From: Opisthocomus hoazin
Lineage: Eukaryota; Chordata; Aves; Opisthocomiformes; Opisthocomidae
NCBI RefSeq assembly: GCF_030867145.1
Contig: NC_134441.1
Coordinates: 5,458,992 to 5,522,991 of the forward strand
Direction: 5' to 3'
DNA length: 64,000 nt
Position numbers and translations under genes: made by a program. The notes under the pieces are model-generated. The model saw only the letters and a list, made by a program, of their open reading frames with translations, was not told the DNA's origin and searched no databases. This document shows, in pieces, positions 24,063 to 36,600 of the stretch (position 1 is its first letter; the number at the start of each line of letters is the position of its first letter).

Positions 24063-27000
24063 AAATCCGTTTTTTCACAAGGAGCTTTTGCACAGTCCAG
24101 GTAGCATTTCCCTTCTAATCACAAACCAGTATGTTCCAGTACAGGAGGTCCAGATTGTGTCGGACCACCCATATGTCTTACCTGGTGAATAGCCGTGTCT
24201 CTTCAATAACCTGCAGGAGATGTCTGCATTTCTAGTGATCTTAGAACCTGCTGATGGGCCAATAAATCTGTACCTGGGCGCCTGAATCTGGGCATAGCAG
24301 ACTTAAGCATGCTCGTGCACAGGAAAACCTGGGTGACTTCATGTCAGTCTGTGAAACAAGTATGGCTTAATCAGTTTGATTTCAGCAGTACTGAATAGCT
24401 AGTGAGGTATTCTGGTATCCTTTCCTCCTGCGAGATGCAGAATAGCAGAGCCAGATTTCAGCTGCAGAGACGCTGCTATGCTGATAGTGGGATAAATAAT
24501 AAATCAAAGCCAGGTGGGATGGCTGTTTCTTAATCAAAGGCCAGTACCGGACAGAGCCTTTGTCACTGGAGTGGTGATGTGCTTGGATTACTGTCCAGAG
24601 CAACCTTGGGTCCCCTGTGGAGTCCCATTAGCTTCCCGTGGGCAAAACGGTCTGTCTTTGAGGACTCGGTTGCAGACTTTATCTTCCGCTAGAGATGACT
24701 ATAAGTGCTTTCTTTTATTATTTTGCTGAATTGAACACCTTCCAGCAGTTGAATGCAGTAAAAATGACATTTAGAGAGCAAATTGGGACATAATTCTAAG
24801 TTCTGAGGTATATGGGAATAGAAAGCTCTGTGGAAGGACGGAGTAAAAAAAAATATTAAATATCCTTCTAAAAACCATAACCATTCTGTCCTATGAGAAG
24901 ACAAATTTTTTAAGTTTCTCTGCTTTTATAATTGCAGTACACTAACTTTATTCTTGCTTTTTTTCTCTCCTCAAAATTCCAGTATGACATGAAAAAGACA
25001 GGAGCTAAAGATCAGCTAGCAAATTATGCTAATATTTTTCTTCTAATATCTTTTTTTTTTCTGATTATGAATCTAGGGTGGGAGGAATAAAAGCCTTGAA
25101 TGCGATTGTCTGTGAAAGACTTTCCTTAGCGTATTTCTCTCCCAGTGCATTGCCCATTACATGCTAGTAACGGAAACATAGGATGACACAAGTTGGTACC
25201 TTGATGTATGCTTCGGTATGCCTAGATCAAACAGTCTTTAATGACTTTGAGTCCTTCAGCAAAAGATTTAGATTGTTACACTTAAATGTAAGAATTAAGT
25301 ACGTAATTTGATAGCAATAATTGGTCTGGAAAAGCTTGCACAAGAGCTAGGACAGAAGCGTTAAGTATTACTGCTGAATGGAAAGAGCTGTTTTGGCTCA
25401 GGGTACAGGGAGAGGGAAAGAGTTCTGGGATGAATGCAAGAGCTGTAGAACCACCACCGCAACGCGGTTCCCCTGCACCTCCTGTCTCCTTCTGCGTGTG
25501 CAGAGCACAGGTAGCTGTGTAGGGCCAAGCGCACAAGGCCTGAAAGTGAAGCCGCCAGTTCTGCGTGCAGGTGGATGAGTCCTTCTGCTATGGAGCAGTG
25601 AAAAGGTGGTAAATCTGGCAGTCCTTGCAACAGTCTGTATCTTTAGCTTTCTCCTTAAGTGTCATGGGTCTCCCAGGCTTTGGGTGAGTGTGACCTACAC
25701 TGAGTAGGGATTATCTAATTTTGCTGCACCTGTTTAATAGATGCAATTAGATAAAGTGCCTGGACCCACCTGGAGCTGTGAGCCATGCTGGGAAGTGTCT
25801 GTATTTGCTCTTATTGCTGTGTGACTATTAATTCTTTTTCCATTTCATATTCTGAAACTTCATTAATGAAAGCACCTTTCTCTTCTGAACACCAAGCGAA
25901 GCAGTTTGTGGTATTAGAGGCTATTGGGCTGGAAATGCCCAAAGATGATACCATGCTGATAGATACAGCATTAAGGATCTGATTAGATTATTAACTAGCA
26001 ATGAGTGAGTTTCTCCCAATTAGTGTGCTGCAGCTACAATTATCCTAAGGGCCTTCTGTGTTCCAAGGTGCAGGACTTGTTCATATCGGCCCTTTTCAAG
26101 CTCTGCCAGGTCAGTCGATGCTTCCCTGACAATAATGGAACATTAATTCAGTCTCTTTTGCCCCAGTGAGTTGCATTTGGCAAAGCCAAGGTGAAGCAGG
26201 ATCTGAAGACTGACATTTCAAAACCATCTGAAAGCGGCACTCTTAGTTTGCAGATGTGTTCTGAGCATACATGGTACACAGATGGGAATTCAGCAATCAT
26301 CTCATCCCAGATCTTGAGGGTTTTTATGTACTCAGCCTCCCTCTCAAGTTCGTATTTGGAATTATAACTAAATCTAGAGCCGAGTGAGTTAGCAGAGAAG
26401 AAAAACCAGCTTATACCCAGAGTTGTAGTGGGACTGATTTCCAATCCTGCTCCCTACAGAGTGAAGACGGCCACAGAGCCTAGAACTGGAAATTGTGCCA
26501 AAGGAATCCCGGATCCTATGCAAGCTTTTAGTGCTGTACTCCAGCTCCCAGCTCTGGAGTTTAACCATTTTATTTCAAGAATTGTTTAACAGAAGAGTTT
26601 TACATTAAAAGTAAACCTGAGATCTGTAAGACTGTGCTTTCTGTGGCCCAGAGATCCCCACGGCTGACAGAATGCAATTTAGAAAGCCCCCCAGCCCCCA
26701 CAGTGCTGTAGGAGGCAGCTGGGATGTGCTCAGATGCAATCTGAAGGACAGAAAAATGATGCTGACCCTGAGGACGGGTATCTGAATCTGGAAGGTGTGC
26801 CGAGGAGCGGCCTGTGGGAGAACGTGGCCATCCCTGCTGTATTCAGCACAAGCTGTGCTGATGCTCTGCAGTGGAAGGAGGGAATTTACACTAAAGGGCA
26901 GCATCCACCTGGGGCTGCTTCAGTCACTCAGTACAAGTTGGGTTTTTTTTTTTTTATGGCAACCAAGACAACTTTGAGCATGTGATTTATTTGCATTTTT

Positions 27001-29574
27001 AAAGCTGAAAATAATTCAATTTGGAAGAAAGTTTTTTTTTCTCTCTAGACTCAGTCCCTTAGCAGATAGCTCTGTTAACTCCAGTCTAGCTGGTGCTTTT
27101 CCAGTTAGGCCAGAATAAAGACCAAGCAGCAAGACAGCAGCTCTGCTAGTCGCTGTGCAAGCACAGTGCCTGCCCCGGACAGCTGCTGGGCTGAGCAGAG
27201 AGAGGGTTGGAAGCAAAAGGTTCTCGTCTTGAGCCGTCGCAGCATGCGGGGAGAGGGGCCAGGGCTTGTTGCTTCGGTTCTAAAGCTCTAGCCACACAAC
27301 AGCAATGTCTCAGGTTGGCAGTTTGTTCTGGAAGTGACATTAATTTGTGGTTACATCGCACTCTGATTTCATCACTGCAGTGTTTGTAAGAAGCGTGTTC
27401 CTCTGAAACAGCTGATGTAAAGCTTGGCCTCTGCATTGTAGATTCAAGGGCAATGTCGAATCATCTTAAAACAGCACTGCCACTTAAATTGCTTTGATTG
27501 TCATGTTGAAGGCAAACCAATGTAAGCCTTGTTCAACGCTAAAATTAATACCTTATCTGTTTAAAAGTCTGAGCCAAAGTCTGAACTGAACCAGGCTAGA
27601 CCTGGGTTCGTCTGGTCTAGTCCTTTGGGTTTAATGGTTAAGAGCCTGTAACATCGTAAGGTTGCCGTAACAGGATTAGGTGGTTCCTGATGCTTGAACT
27701 CGATCTGTGCAGGCTATTCTCTTTGTCTTAGCTGTGACTTTGATTGCAGCCTAGTGGATTAATTTGAGTCTAGTCAAAATTGAAGGTCAAAAGGACATCT
27801 AGTGCACTTAGAGTGAGGAAAAACGTAATGTGAAGGGATGTTGCTAGTTCAGCAAGGTTAAACGCCTGCTGGAATCCACTCGGGATACATGTATAATGTA
27901 ATGGTACATCTGTGATAAAGCGTTGGGAATGACTTCTCTTGAATATGGATTGGCAAGAACCGCCCTGCTATAGCTAAGCTTCCCTAGCTATTAGCTGAAT
28001 AGCTGAGTTGATGATATTTTTTTGCCTTCTGGATGATTTTTCATATTTTTATTAGTCAAGATGGGTCTAGCTGCTCTCACATTAGTTGGGCTCAGCAGGC
28101 GTGACTCAGAATTACACCAGTGCAGCGTAGTAGAGAGCCAAGCCCATGAAACAAAATCTCCAGGAGCGTAAATCATCTCATGTGGGGACCTGGGCCCATT
28201 TCTGTGACTGCAGGCCTGGCCCGCAGCATGCACGCAGGGTCTGCCCGGAGGGTTCGCCGAACACTGACATCCAGGCTCTTATAGTGACTGATTTAAAAGC
28301 CACTTGCAGAGAAATTCAGGCTGCCTGGAACTTTGTGTTCCTTCCAGACAAGTGTTGTCTCATTATGGAAGTAAAGTATGATAACATCTTAAAACTTCAG
28401 CCGGGGTTTGTCTTTCAATGAGTTTCAGTCCTGATTCTTTTTTTTTCTGGTAAGCTTGGAAAACTTCCAGCAATACTTAATTAATTGGCTTCCTCAGAAT
28501 CTGTTGAATTCCTTTGTGTCCTCAGCAAGTTTATCTTCGGAGCACTGTAGTAACGTACTGAATGAACATTTTTCTTTCTCCAGTGACTGTATGAGCACGT
28601 GTGACCTGCTGCTCGGTCCAGTTAATTTTGCTTTTTCAAATTTGCCCTTCCATCAGAACTTGTTCAGGGCACAAAGGGAGAGATGGAAGCCAGTAATAGA
28701 TATTTTCTAAAATTATCTACAGTTATGGTTAACAAAATCAGTTCAGTCTGTGACCCTGGGGAAGAGGCGTTACTGCACATCGGCATGGGATTTTCATGTT
28801 TTGTTTTAAGGGGATGCTTGTTGCAGCGGAGAGAGCAGCTCTGCACTTGCACGTCTTGCAGGCTGAAGCGCTGAGAAGTCTTAGTGGAGTGGCACTTCCA
28901 CTCAGACATGATCTTGCACGATCTTTTATCCTCACCTCCTGTTGAGCTATCGACTTGTTTGAGGATAAGCTATGCGGAAGGCCGCAAGATGGTACTTCAC
29001 GACTGCGGCTGGCTTAGCTGTATGCACTAAGGTGCTCTGCTGCAAATTTTCAGAGCTTTCAAGCTCCCTTAAACACCCAGCTCCTTGGTTTGTCTGAATT
29101 GGACGAGTTCTGACTTCAACAGAATAGAGCTGGGGAGGAACTGGTACTAAAAAAAGCTCTTGAGATGGACTGGGGACCCCAGTGAATGCAGATGAAAAAT
29201 TGAGGCGTAAGGGGCCTGTAGGCATTGCACGAACCCTCTGCACGGGGAAGAATTTTCCCCTAAAGTCATGGAAGATAAAAAGAGCGAGCACAGGGGAGAT
29301 GTGCGTTTAGTTGAGGGAGATATTACAAATGTTGTGCTATCTTAAGATGTGGTTGGTATAATTATTAACTGCGTGATTAAGTGTTTGATGTTCTCCATAA
29401 CCAAGTTATCGACATGTTCAACATTAATTTTGCTTGTACTGCTTTATGCAGCTTTCATGCCCCATAAAATGCATGTTAAGTACTAAGGATGTTTAATATG
29501 ATATTGTAACTAGGGCATGATTGTAAAACTCCCTTGAGTTAAAAAAGAAGAAAAATAGTAATGAATACATTTTC
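24063..29574. other. Gene-poor intergenic segment
   Basis: No gene recognised. A T-run lies at 26941-26954, and an AT-rich stretch with TTAATTAATTGG at about 28,478 may be a homeodomain-type site cluster. Frames at 25.3-25.6, 26.7-27.4 and 28.1-29.3 kb are short and overlap on both strands. Confidence 0.45.
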
Positions 29575-29725
29575 TTTGACAGGACAGGTGAGGAAACAGA
29601 GCCAGTTGTTGTTCAAGAAAGAATCATGAAACAATAAAGGTAAATGGTAAAGGAGCTGCTATTTAGTTTCAGAGGCACAGATTTGAACCAGCATCGAAGT
29701 CAATGTAGTGGTTGCGTTTCCTTGT
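29575..29725 (-). mobile_element. MIR/core-SINE-like remnant, minus orientation
   Basis: GACAGGTGAGGAAACAGAGCC at the left and AGAGGCACAGATTTGAACCAG at the right follow the reverse complement of a tRNA-derived MIR-type SINE ('ACAGGTGAGGAAACTGAG' ... 'GCAGAGCCAGGATTTGAACCCAG', which includes the B box). The interior is diverged. Confidence 0.5.
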
Positions 29726-31542
29726 ATTAATATTAGAAAATGAAGAGCAGTGAGTAATGAAAAACCGAATTCAATAGGAGTAGGTCTTTTTAGTTACCTT
29801 TCCACTTGTGCCCTGCATTGCCTTTGATAGCAGGAGTGATTTCTTTGGTCATTTTAGGATATCTATATTCATGTATATGCTTACTTAGCATTGGCAGCTG
29901 TTAAGTGGATAACAAATGGATACAGAGTCTTTTAAACTGCTCATTGACAAAATGAGACGGGCAAGATTCGCTGCTTCAGAATAGCTGAGGAATGTATAAA
30001 AGCTTCAAGCAATGTTGTTTTAGATTATTACTCCCATTTTATGGGCCAGTGAAAAGCAAAAAGTCTATTTCTCATACCCTGTTACTCTGTATAGTAAATC
30101 AATAAATAACTAATGGTAGTCGTTTTAACTCCCTCCCTAATGGATTGTTTGCCTGTTATTAAGTGTGTGCAAATTGAAAATCCAACAAGAATAGAAGAAA
30201 AAATGATGTTGTGTGAGGGTTAGTTGCCCCGAAACTGCTGGGAAATAGGAAATACCATTTAGGGCTATTGTTTGATGTAAATATTTGTAATGAAATCCAA
30301 GCACCTGTAAGAAGCATTGGAAAGAAGAGTTTGAACTCAAGGTAGTGCTTTCTAATAATGAAAAAATTAAAAACTGTGGGCTGGTCTGTCTGGAAGTCAC
30401 GAGCGGGGCAGCTGCTGGCATGGGTGGGAGTGGGAATGGCTCTAGGAGTGGCCAGGGAGATACTGGAATGAAAAGGAGAGAAAATGAATTGTAGATCTGA
30501 ATACTGAAGTACATTTATGGTGCAGTTTCGGCTAGGAATATAATTTGCTTTCATTTCTGGCTAAAATTTGATTTTCAGCATTGCTGTTGAGCAACTGCCT
30601 TGTTCTAACCTACCTGCCTCTTGCAGAGTTGAATAGACTGGTTTCCCCATACAAGGTACTGTTTATTCTATAAATATGCTAAGCCTTTGTTTGTAATGTG
30701 TTGTTTTATAAATAGCCCTGATGTATTTACCAGAGTTTACCATGTGCTAAAATTAACTGCAGAAGCAGAGCATTAATCAATTGACATCTATACCTGGTAT
30801 TTTGCTGTACCATCTCTCAAAGAAGCAGAGCTGTGCATAAAAACTGCAAGCCATACCCCTGAATTAATCTGATATGTTAGCTGAGTAACCTTCCAATTTA
30901 GATGATCTGGAGTAGAGAGCAAGATGTCTCATAGCCCACTCAGTTTAAATGTTCTCCACTGCAAGAGTTGGTTCTCTTTTTCAAACTCTTTTATAATGAA
31001 AAATGCTATGGAAAGTTGTCTAGTTCATCCACGTCTTCAAAATGTACTATTTGTTTCTGCAAGGAAAGCCTGTCTTTGTACTTTCACCCTAACTTGGGAA
31101 ACTGCTTGATCTCTTTAAAAAAAAAAAAAAAAAAAAAAAAGAAAAGAGCCAACATAGCAACAAAATTCCCCATTGATATTTTCGGGCTCGCTGCCATTGT
31201 CTTCAGCAGAGTTGCATCTGTTTATCCCAGTGGCTCAATTAATCTCTGGGCTCGGGCTCCGTTTCCCTTCCTAGCAGGGGTGATTGCTTTCCTTGGTCTC
31301 TGCAGACAGAGGGGCTGTTGTCTGCGCAGCACAATGCAGTGCCAAGCCAGGATAGCTGAGCTAGCTTTGAAAAAACTAACTTCTAGATGCGTGTAACTTC
31401 TCCGGAGTATAATAGCTTCCGATACTCGCTATAACGTTGTTGGAATTGATTGCTTCTGCTCAGTAGTGTAATGAAGACGTTCTCAGAGCCAATAGTACCC
31501 GAACCCCTCTCCCACCTAGTGAAATACTCCTGTGTTCACATG
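29726..31542. other. Gene-poor intergenic segment
   Basis: AT-rich unique DNA with the A24 tract. Minus-strand frames of 125 and 131 codons at 30137-30554 overlap in different frames and have no recognisable domain. Confidence 0.5.
31117..31140. repeat. Homopolymer A24
   Basis: 24 consecutive adenines followed by GAAAAGAG. It lies about 400 bp left of the CR1 element and is not part of it. Confidence 0.9.
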
Positions 31543-31959
31543 ACGGGGACTTGGTGAGGTTGAGGGAACTGGGCTTGTTCAGCCTGAAGAAGAGAAGGCT
31601 GCGAGGGGACCTTATAAATGCCTACAAATATCTGAAGGGTGGGTGTCAGGAGGATGGGGCCAAGCTCTTTTCAGTGGTGCCCAGTGACAGGACAAGGGGC
31701 AATGGGCACAAACTGAGGCACAGGAAGTTCCGTCTGAACATGAGGAGGAACTTCTTTCCTCTGAGGGTGATGGAGCACTGGAACAGGCTGCCCAGGGAGG
31801 TTGTGGAGTCTCCTTCTCTGGAGATATTCAAGACCCGCCTGGACAAGATCCTGTGCAGCCTACTGTAGGTGACCCTGCTTTGGCAGGAGGGTTGGACTAG
31901 ATGACCCACAGAGGTCCCTTCCAACCCCTACTATTCTGTGATTCTGTGATTCTGTGATT
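31543..31959 (+). mobile_element. CR1 LINE, 5'-truncated, with 3' (ATTCTGTG)n tail
   Basis: The sequence carries the hallmark CR1 3' segment: TTGTTCAGCCTGAAGAAGAG, GACAAGGGGCAATGGGCACA, GAGCACTGGAACAGGCTGCC, GGTTGGACTAGATGACC, CCTTCCAACCCCTACTATTC and a terminal ATTCTGTG repeat. Only about 415 bp of the full 4.5-kb LINE remain, as is typical of 5' truncation during target-primed reverse transcription. CR1 is the dominant LINE of birds and common in reptiles, so it also indicates the host group. Confidence 0.93.
31551..31868 (+). pseudogene. Open C-terminal remnant of CR1 ORF2 (reverse transcriptase)
   Basis: The frame is open for 105 codons and stops near the CR1 3' UTR. It ends with the region that closes CR1 ORF2: [51 protein letters not shown]. 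The endonuclease and reverse transcriptase catalytic domains are missing, so it is dead; the Met at the start is fortuitous. An undamaged frame suggests a relatively recent insertion or chance survival. Confidence 0.85.
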
Positions 31960-34900
31960 TAGTCAATAGGTTTAATTGAATTTAGAGTGAAATCAGTTTA
32001 GAAGAATTAAATGTAAAGAAGGGGGCTATATGGGATTTCACAGTCTGAACACGTGTTAGGTCAACTTTGCATGGTAATTTTAACAAACTGCCAGATTGCT
32101 TACAAGTGAGAGAACTTTTACAGAATAACTTAATGTATCTGACAACACTGCGATACGCAACTGTTTTGTTCCTGCAGCCGAGACTTTCTCTTGCCACAGT
32201 GCCAATACTTATTATTCGTCTCTTGTACATAAGGCTGGACCTTCTGTCTAACACAGATCTCTTCAACCTTCAAGAGCTTGTCAAGAGTATCCAAAAGTAG
32301 GACAAAACTGTGTGCTGTCCTACTAATTTATGGTAACATTTGGTTTCAGTTTCCTGCCCGTCTAAATCGTAGTTCAATGTATAAACCTCTCTGCAGTCAG
32401 AGTAGCAAAGTGTCACCGTTTAACTTCATGCAGATAGAGTAGGTGGCTACAAGCAGCTTTGGAATAAGAGTTATTGCTGGCTTGTTTCTCAGATTATTTT
32501 GGTTTAAAGACTAGAAGTTCCTGTCTCTGAGAGAGAAAATAGCAGTCAGTAGGGTTGTATGTGGCTTTGACCTTGCTGGCTTGTCATTTATGACTGAGAT
32601 ATCTAATAATGTCAGACAGTTCTAGCTCAATAAATGAAGTTTATTGCTCTTGACTCCTACTGATTTGGAGACCCTTATTTGAGAAATGGTAAAGATTTTC
32701 AAAATTTCTGGATGTGGCCCATATAGCAAATTTACTGCAGTTGTCCTTCAGGTGACATTCACTTACTTTGCTAACGTGTCTAATATAATCCAGTTTTACT
32801 GTATGAATATACTTAAAGCAGTTTAGTAAAATAAACAGATAAGTAAATCATCTTTTATTATATATAGAATATAATCTAAAATTGCTTCCTTTTTCTAAAG
32901 AGCCCAGTGAGAGTAAATTTGAATGTTAAACCAAATAATCAGTAAAAACAGAAGCTGATATTGAAATTCTTTCATTCAGTCCATTGACCTGAAAGGAAAC
33001 CAGGGATCTCGGGTATTGTTTCCTTATCTGGATCCTGGTTCAGACAAACCCTAATGAACTGAGGGAATTGGTCCTAGCTGTTCGGAACAGGTTTCTTAAG
33101 TTTTCCCGGTACCATCAGTTGCAGTAAATTACTATCTCCATCACTGCTAAGACAGACAAAACATTAGAAGGACAATCTGTTTTGCGAAGGAAATTAGTAC
33201 ATCTTACTCTTCCCCACCTATGAAACCCTTAGCAGAAAATCGGTGAAGTGAGATTAAAATTTACTAGATTCCAGTCTGCTTTGTCTTTTAAAGCTCTGCA
33301 GCTGCTGCAAGTTCCTTGCCAAACCCTGCTCTGAAAGGGCGGTAAATTCTCGCTCTGCTCAGCCTAGATTTCAGCTTAACGTGTCATTTAGGCAACTCTG
33401 TTTGACAGAGCACCAGTGAGACTTGAAGCACTTTGGTTAAGTTACTTTTGAACTAAGATTTGGAACACACAAGCAGGTCGTAACCAGGTAGGCTAAGATG
33501 GGGATTTTGCCATGTCCTGGGACAGGTGAACATGAGGTGGTTGGCACTGAGCGAAGGAATTTGCTGTCTCCCAAAGGAAAGGCACCGGAAAGTACCTCCC
33601 ACACCTTGCTTATGCTTTTTTTGGGCATGCATCCTGTCCCCTAAAATTCACAGGATGTTTCTCAATGACCTGAATGGGAGCCTGTCTCTTACCTGTGTTG
33701 GTGCTGGGCCAAAGCGCCTAGTAGTGCAAATGTAGGGATTGAAAAGCCAGGGCTCCATCTGGTAACCCTCCTCCAGTGGCCTGGTCCTTTATTGCATGTG
33801 TTTTTGCTGAAGATATCGACACCTATGGCAGCCCTTTTTGTCAGATAGCAAGAGGAAAACGATAAAACCCACCCAGAGGATAAATGACGTGTTGGTTTAA
33901 CATGGAGCGCTCCGCTGCTCCCATGTATTTTCCTGAGGTGATGGCAAGACAACTCATAACCATCTTGACAGGGAAATCCAGGAGTGGTCTGACCCCAGCA
34001 TAACCCATCAGTGCGTCTGACAGCAAACATCCATTTAGCAAATAAAAAGTGAAAGGGCAGCTGCAAGAGCAGGAGACGGGCAATTGGGAATCTCGATACC
34101 CGAGTGTCTCTCTCGAGCGTGTGCTGCCTGCCGAAGCGGATCTGCCGTCCAGTGACGCAGGGAAGGAGGGGACCCGTACGTAGCTGCTCTGCTAGGTTCA
34201 GCGTGTGCTATCACAGTGTCTTTGCAAGTCTGCACAACTGCACTGCTCTGCTGTCGGCAGCACACGTATTGCTTTGTGCTAACTGAAGCTCATCTGAGCT
34301 TTTTGCCACTCGAGTGGGGAGAAGAAAGGTCGGTTCCCAGCTCGCTCATCAGCTTGTGACTTCCGTATGGCAGCGGCTGGCATTTTCGATGAGTCCGTAG
34401 AGTTGCTCTGTGTGACAGGCCCTTGCCAGGTCGCCTCTAGGCGTGATGCCAGTGTAAATGGTGAAGGAGACAGAAGACAGAGGCTTTTCTGTCTGGTTTG
34501 CTCTACCCTGGTCAGAGAGACAGAAACTTGGCACCTGGGGGCTCCTTGGCTCCGCATCCTCTGAGCATACAGGGAAGACGTGACAGTGTCCAGCGCTGAT
34601 GCTTGATCCCCATTGTATTTCTCTTAGTTTGTGAATTATTGGGAAATAACTGAGAAGAGGACTTGGAGGTTTTTATTATTAGTAGAGAATATGCTCCTAT
34701 TTAAGGTCTATTTGGTAAATGAAGTTAATTTTGCACTGAAGCTGCGGAAGACAAACTCTTCATAGCATTTCTCATCCCAGTGTGCCCAGGAAATGTAAAG
34801 AGAAGGCAAAGATGGCCATTCCCATTTGGGGACACAAAGCCAGGCCATGGGTTCCTAGAGCTGGTCCCATGTGGAACTGGTAAACGGCAGAACCAGAGGG

Positions 34901-35528
34901 GCAATGGGGTCACCTATCTCAGCCTGATTGATTTCCTGCTTTACTGGGGAAATGGGTGACAGCGGCAGTGTCTTTATAGTATTATTTGTATAATTAGAGT
35001 ATTGTATATACATATATATACACATGAAAGAATACTTTCACAATATATACAGATCCACACTGAAAATTAAAACTAAAATCTTCTTAAAAAGAAATTTTAA
35101 TCTTTAAATTTTTAAATGATACCACTTTTTTAAACAATCCAAACTATTGCCATAATGAGCTTTCCACGTTTTTGTTTTTCCCATGTATCTTTCCATGCCT
35201 TTGAACGTCTTCAGTATTGTAGCTTTGAACATAAGCTTCATGAGCATTTATTTTCAGTATAGTAAATATTGATGTAAATATGATGTGTGCATGAAAGATG
35301 AGACAGGAAAGGAGTCTAATCTAGGAGGAAATGTTTGGGTGGAGGCTCAATGTGTAAAGATTTAATGAAGGCACAGAGGCTCATTTTGGAATTGTGCCTT
35401 TTACAGTGAGTGAGATTAGACCGGACAGTTGGTGCAGAGCACCTTCTTCTGGTAGGACCCCAGGCCCTGCACAGAGGGGTGGGGAGGTTCAAGCCCTACT
35501 TAGGGGAGAACATTTAGAAGGTAAACAT

Positions 35529-35576
<48 letters not shown>

Positions 35577-36262
35577 GTCCTGTAGACCTCACTGTCTGTT
35601 CTTGACCTTTCTGGAGTACATAGTACAACTGATTCAAGAACTTTAGAATATTTTTGTATGTTTTTCAGAATGAATGCTTGATTGTTCATAATTGACCTCT
35701 AATTAAAAAGCAGTGTTCCTAAATCCTATTTAAAATATGATTTATTAAATGAACAGCTGGAGTGGGCTGCCTGGAGTTGCAGGCAGCAATGTAATGAGTT
35801 ATAGCAAGCATTCAGCTGCGATGCAGAAGAAAGAAAATCATGTGATGGGAAAAAATCCATTATTTATGATCTATTGTTGAGTTCATTTACATCTCTCTCT
35901 TTATCTATAAAGCAGAGTATTTTACATTAATGCACTGTTTGGCATTGTTGGGTTTCTTTTCTCCCTGCTTTCTGGCAGGAGGAAATGCTGTTCTATGTAT
36001 GTAAGAATAGCAAGTAGTTTGAGAAGGTCAGACAGTAAAAATATGATGTCATTTGTCCTGTTGGCGTGAGATACAAATGCTGATGGCCATCGTTCAGCTG
36101 ATGCGTTGTCTCTGCTGCTGTGGAGTGGGAGATGCAATAATATTAGGAGTATGTGATACTGAGATAAGATACTGGTTAGTTAAAAGCTGAATCCGTGCTA
36201 AGATGCTACACTGACTTTAGAAGTTTCAATTTAAAACTAAACTGACCTCAGGCTGTTTTCAA
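31960..36262. other. Gene-poor intergenic segment
   Basis: AT-rich DNA with a (TA)/(CA)-rich patch at about 35,003-35,027 and no recognisable gene. Frames at 33.5-34.6 kb overlap on both strands and show no conserved features. Confidence 0.5.
35532..35575. repeat. Homopolymer T44
   Basis: 44 consecutive thymines, the longest homopolymer in the window. On the minus strand it would read as a long A-tail, but no poly(A) signal, gene-like body or target duplication is visible next to it, so a simple expanded repeat is the safer call. Length may be affected by assembly. Confidence 0.9.
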
Positions 36263-36287
36263 GGGTGGGATGTGGTGGGAAGGAGGG
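36263..36287 (+). other. G-quadruplex motif
   Basis: Four G3 tracts at 36263, 36267, 36277 and 36285 with loops of 1, 7 and 5 nt fit the G3+N1-7 rule. Confidence 0.5.
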
Positions 36288-36454
36288 AACCAGCGAGCCC
36301 AAGGAGAAGGGAGTGTTCGTGGAAAAGTCAGCGAGGGTTAAAAAGGAATTGTGCTGTCAAGCCATTTCAGGGAACGGGGAAGGTATTTGCAACCAGTGCT
36401 TTGCAGTTACGCCCCCAGGATCAGTAAAGCCCTTATCACCTCTGGAGAGGTAGT

Positions 36455-36600
36455 GAGGGTCGGTAGGGTATTTCCCATTTCATAGGCCAGGAAAAGTGGA
36501 TGCAAGTCAGAAAGCGACTCATTTCCAGTCACTGCCTGCTGTAGAGTCCCACGAGTTTCTGCGCCCGGGCTCTTTGGTTCTGTGACCCTGTGCTGCCATG
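36455..36600 (-). mobile_element. MIR/core-SINE-like remnant, minus orientation
   Basis: CCCATTTCATAGGCCAGGAAAAG, AAGTCAGAAAGCGACTCA, CAGTCACTGC and GAGTCCCACGAG...GTGCTGCC follow the reverse complement of a MIR-type SINE (CCATTTTACAGATGAGGAAACTGAG...TGACTTGCCCAAGGTCAC...). Divergence is high. Confidence 0.45.

Noticed and set aside
35532..35575. T44 as the poly(A) tail of a minus-strand retrocopy
   Set aside because: No AATAAA before it, no coding remnant and no target-site duplication seen.
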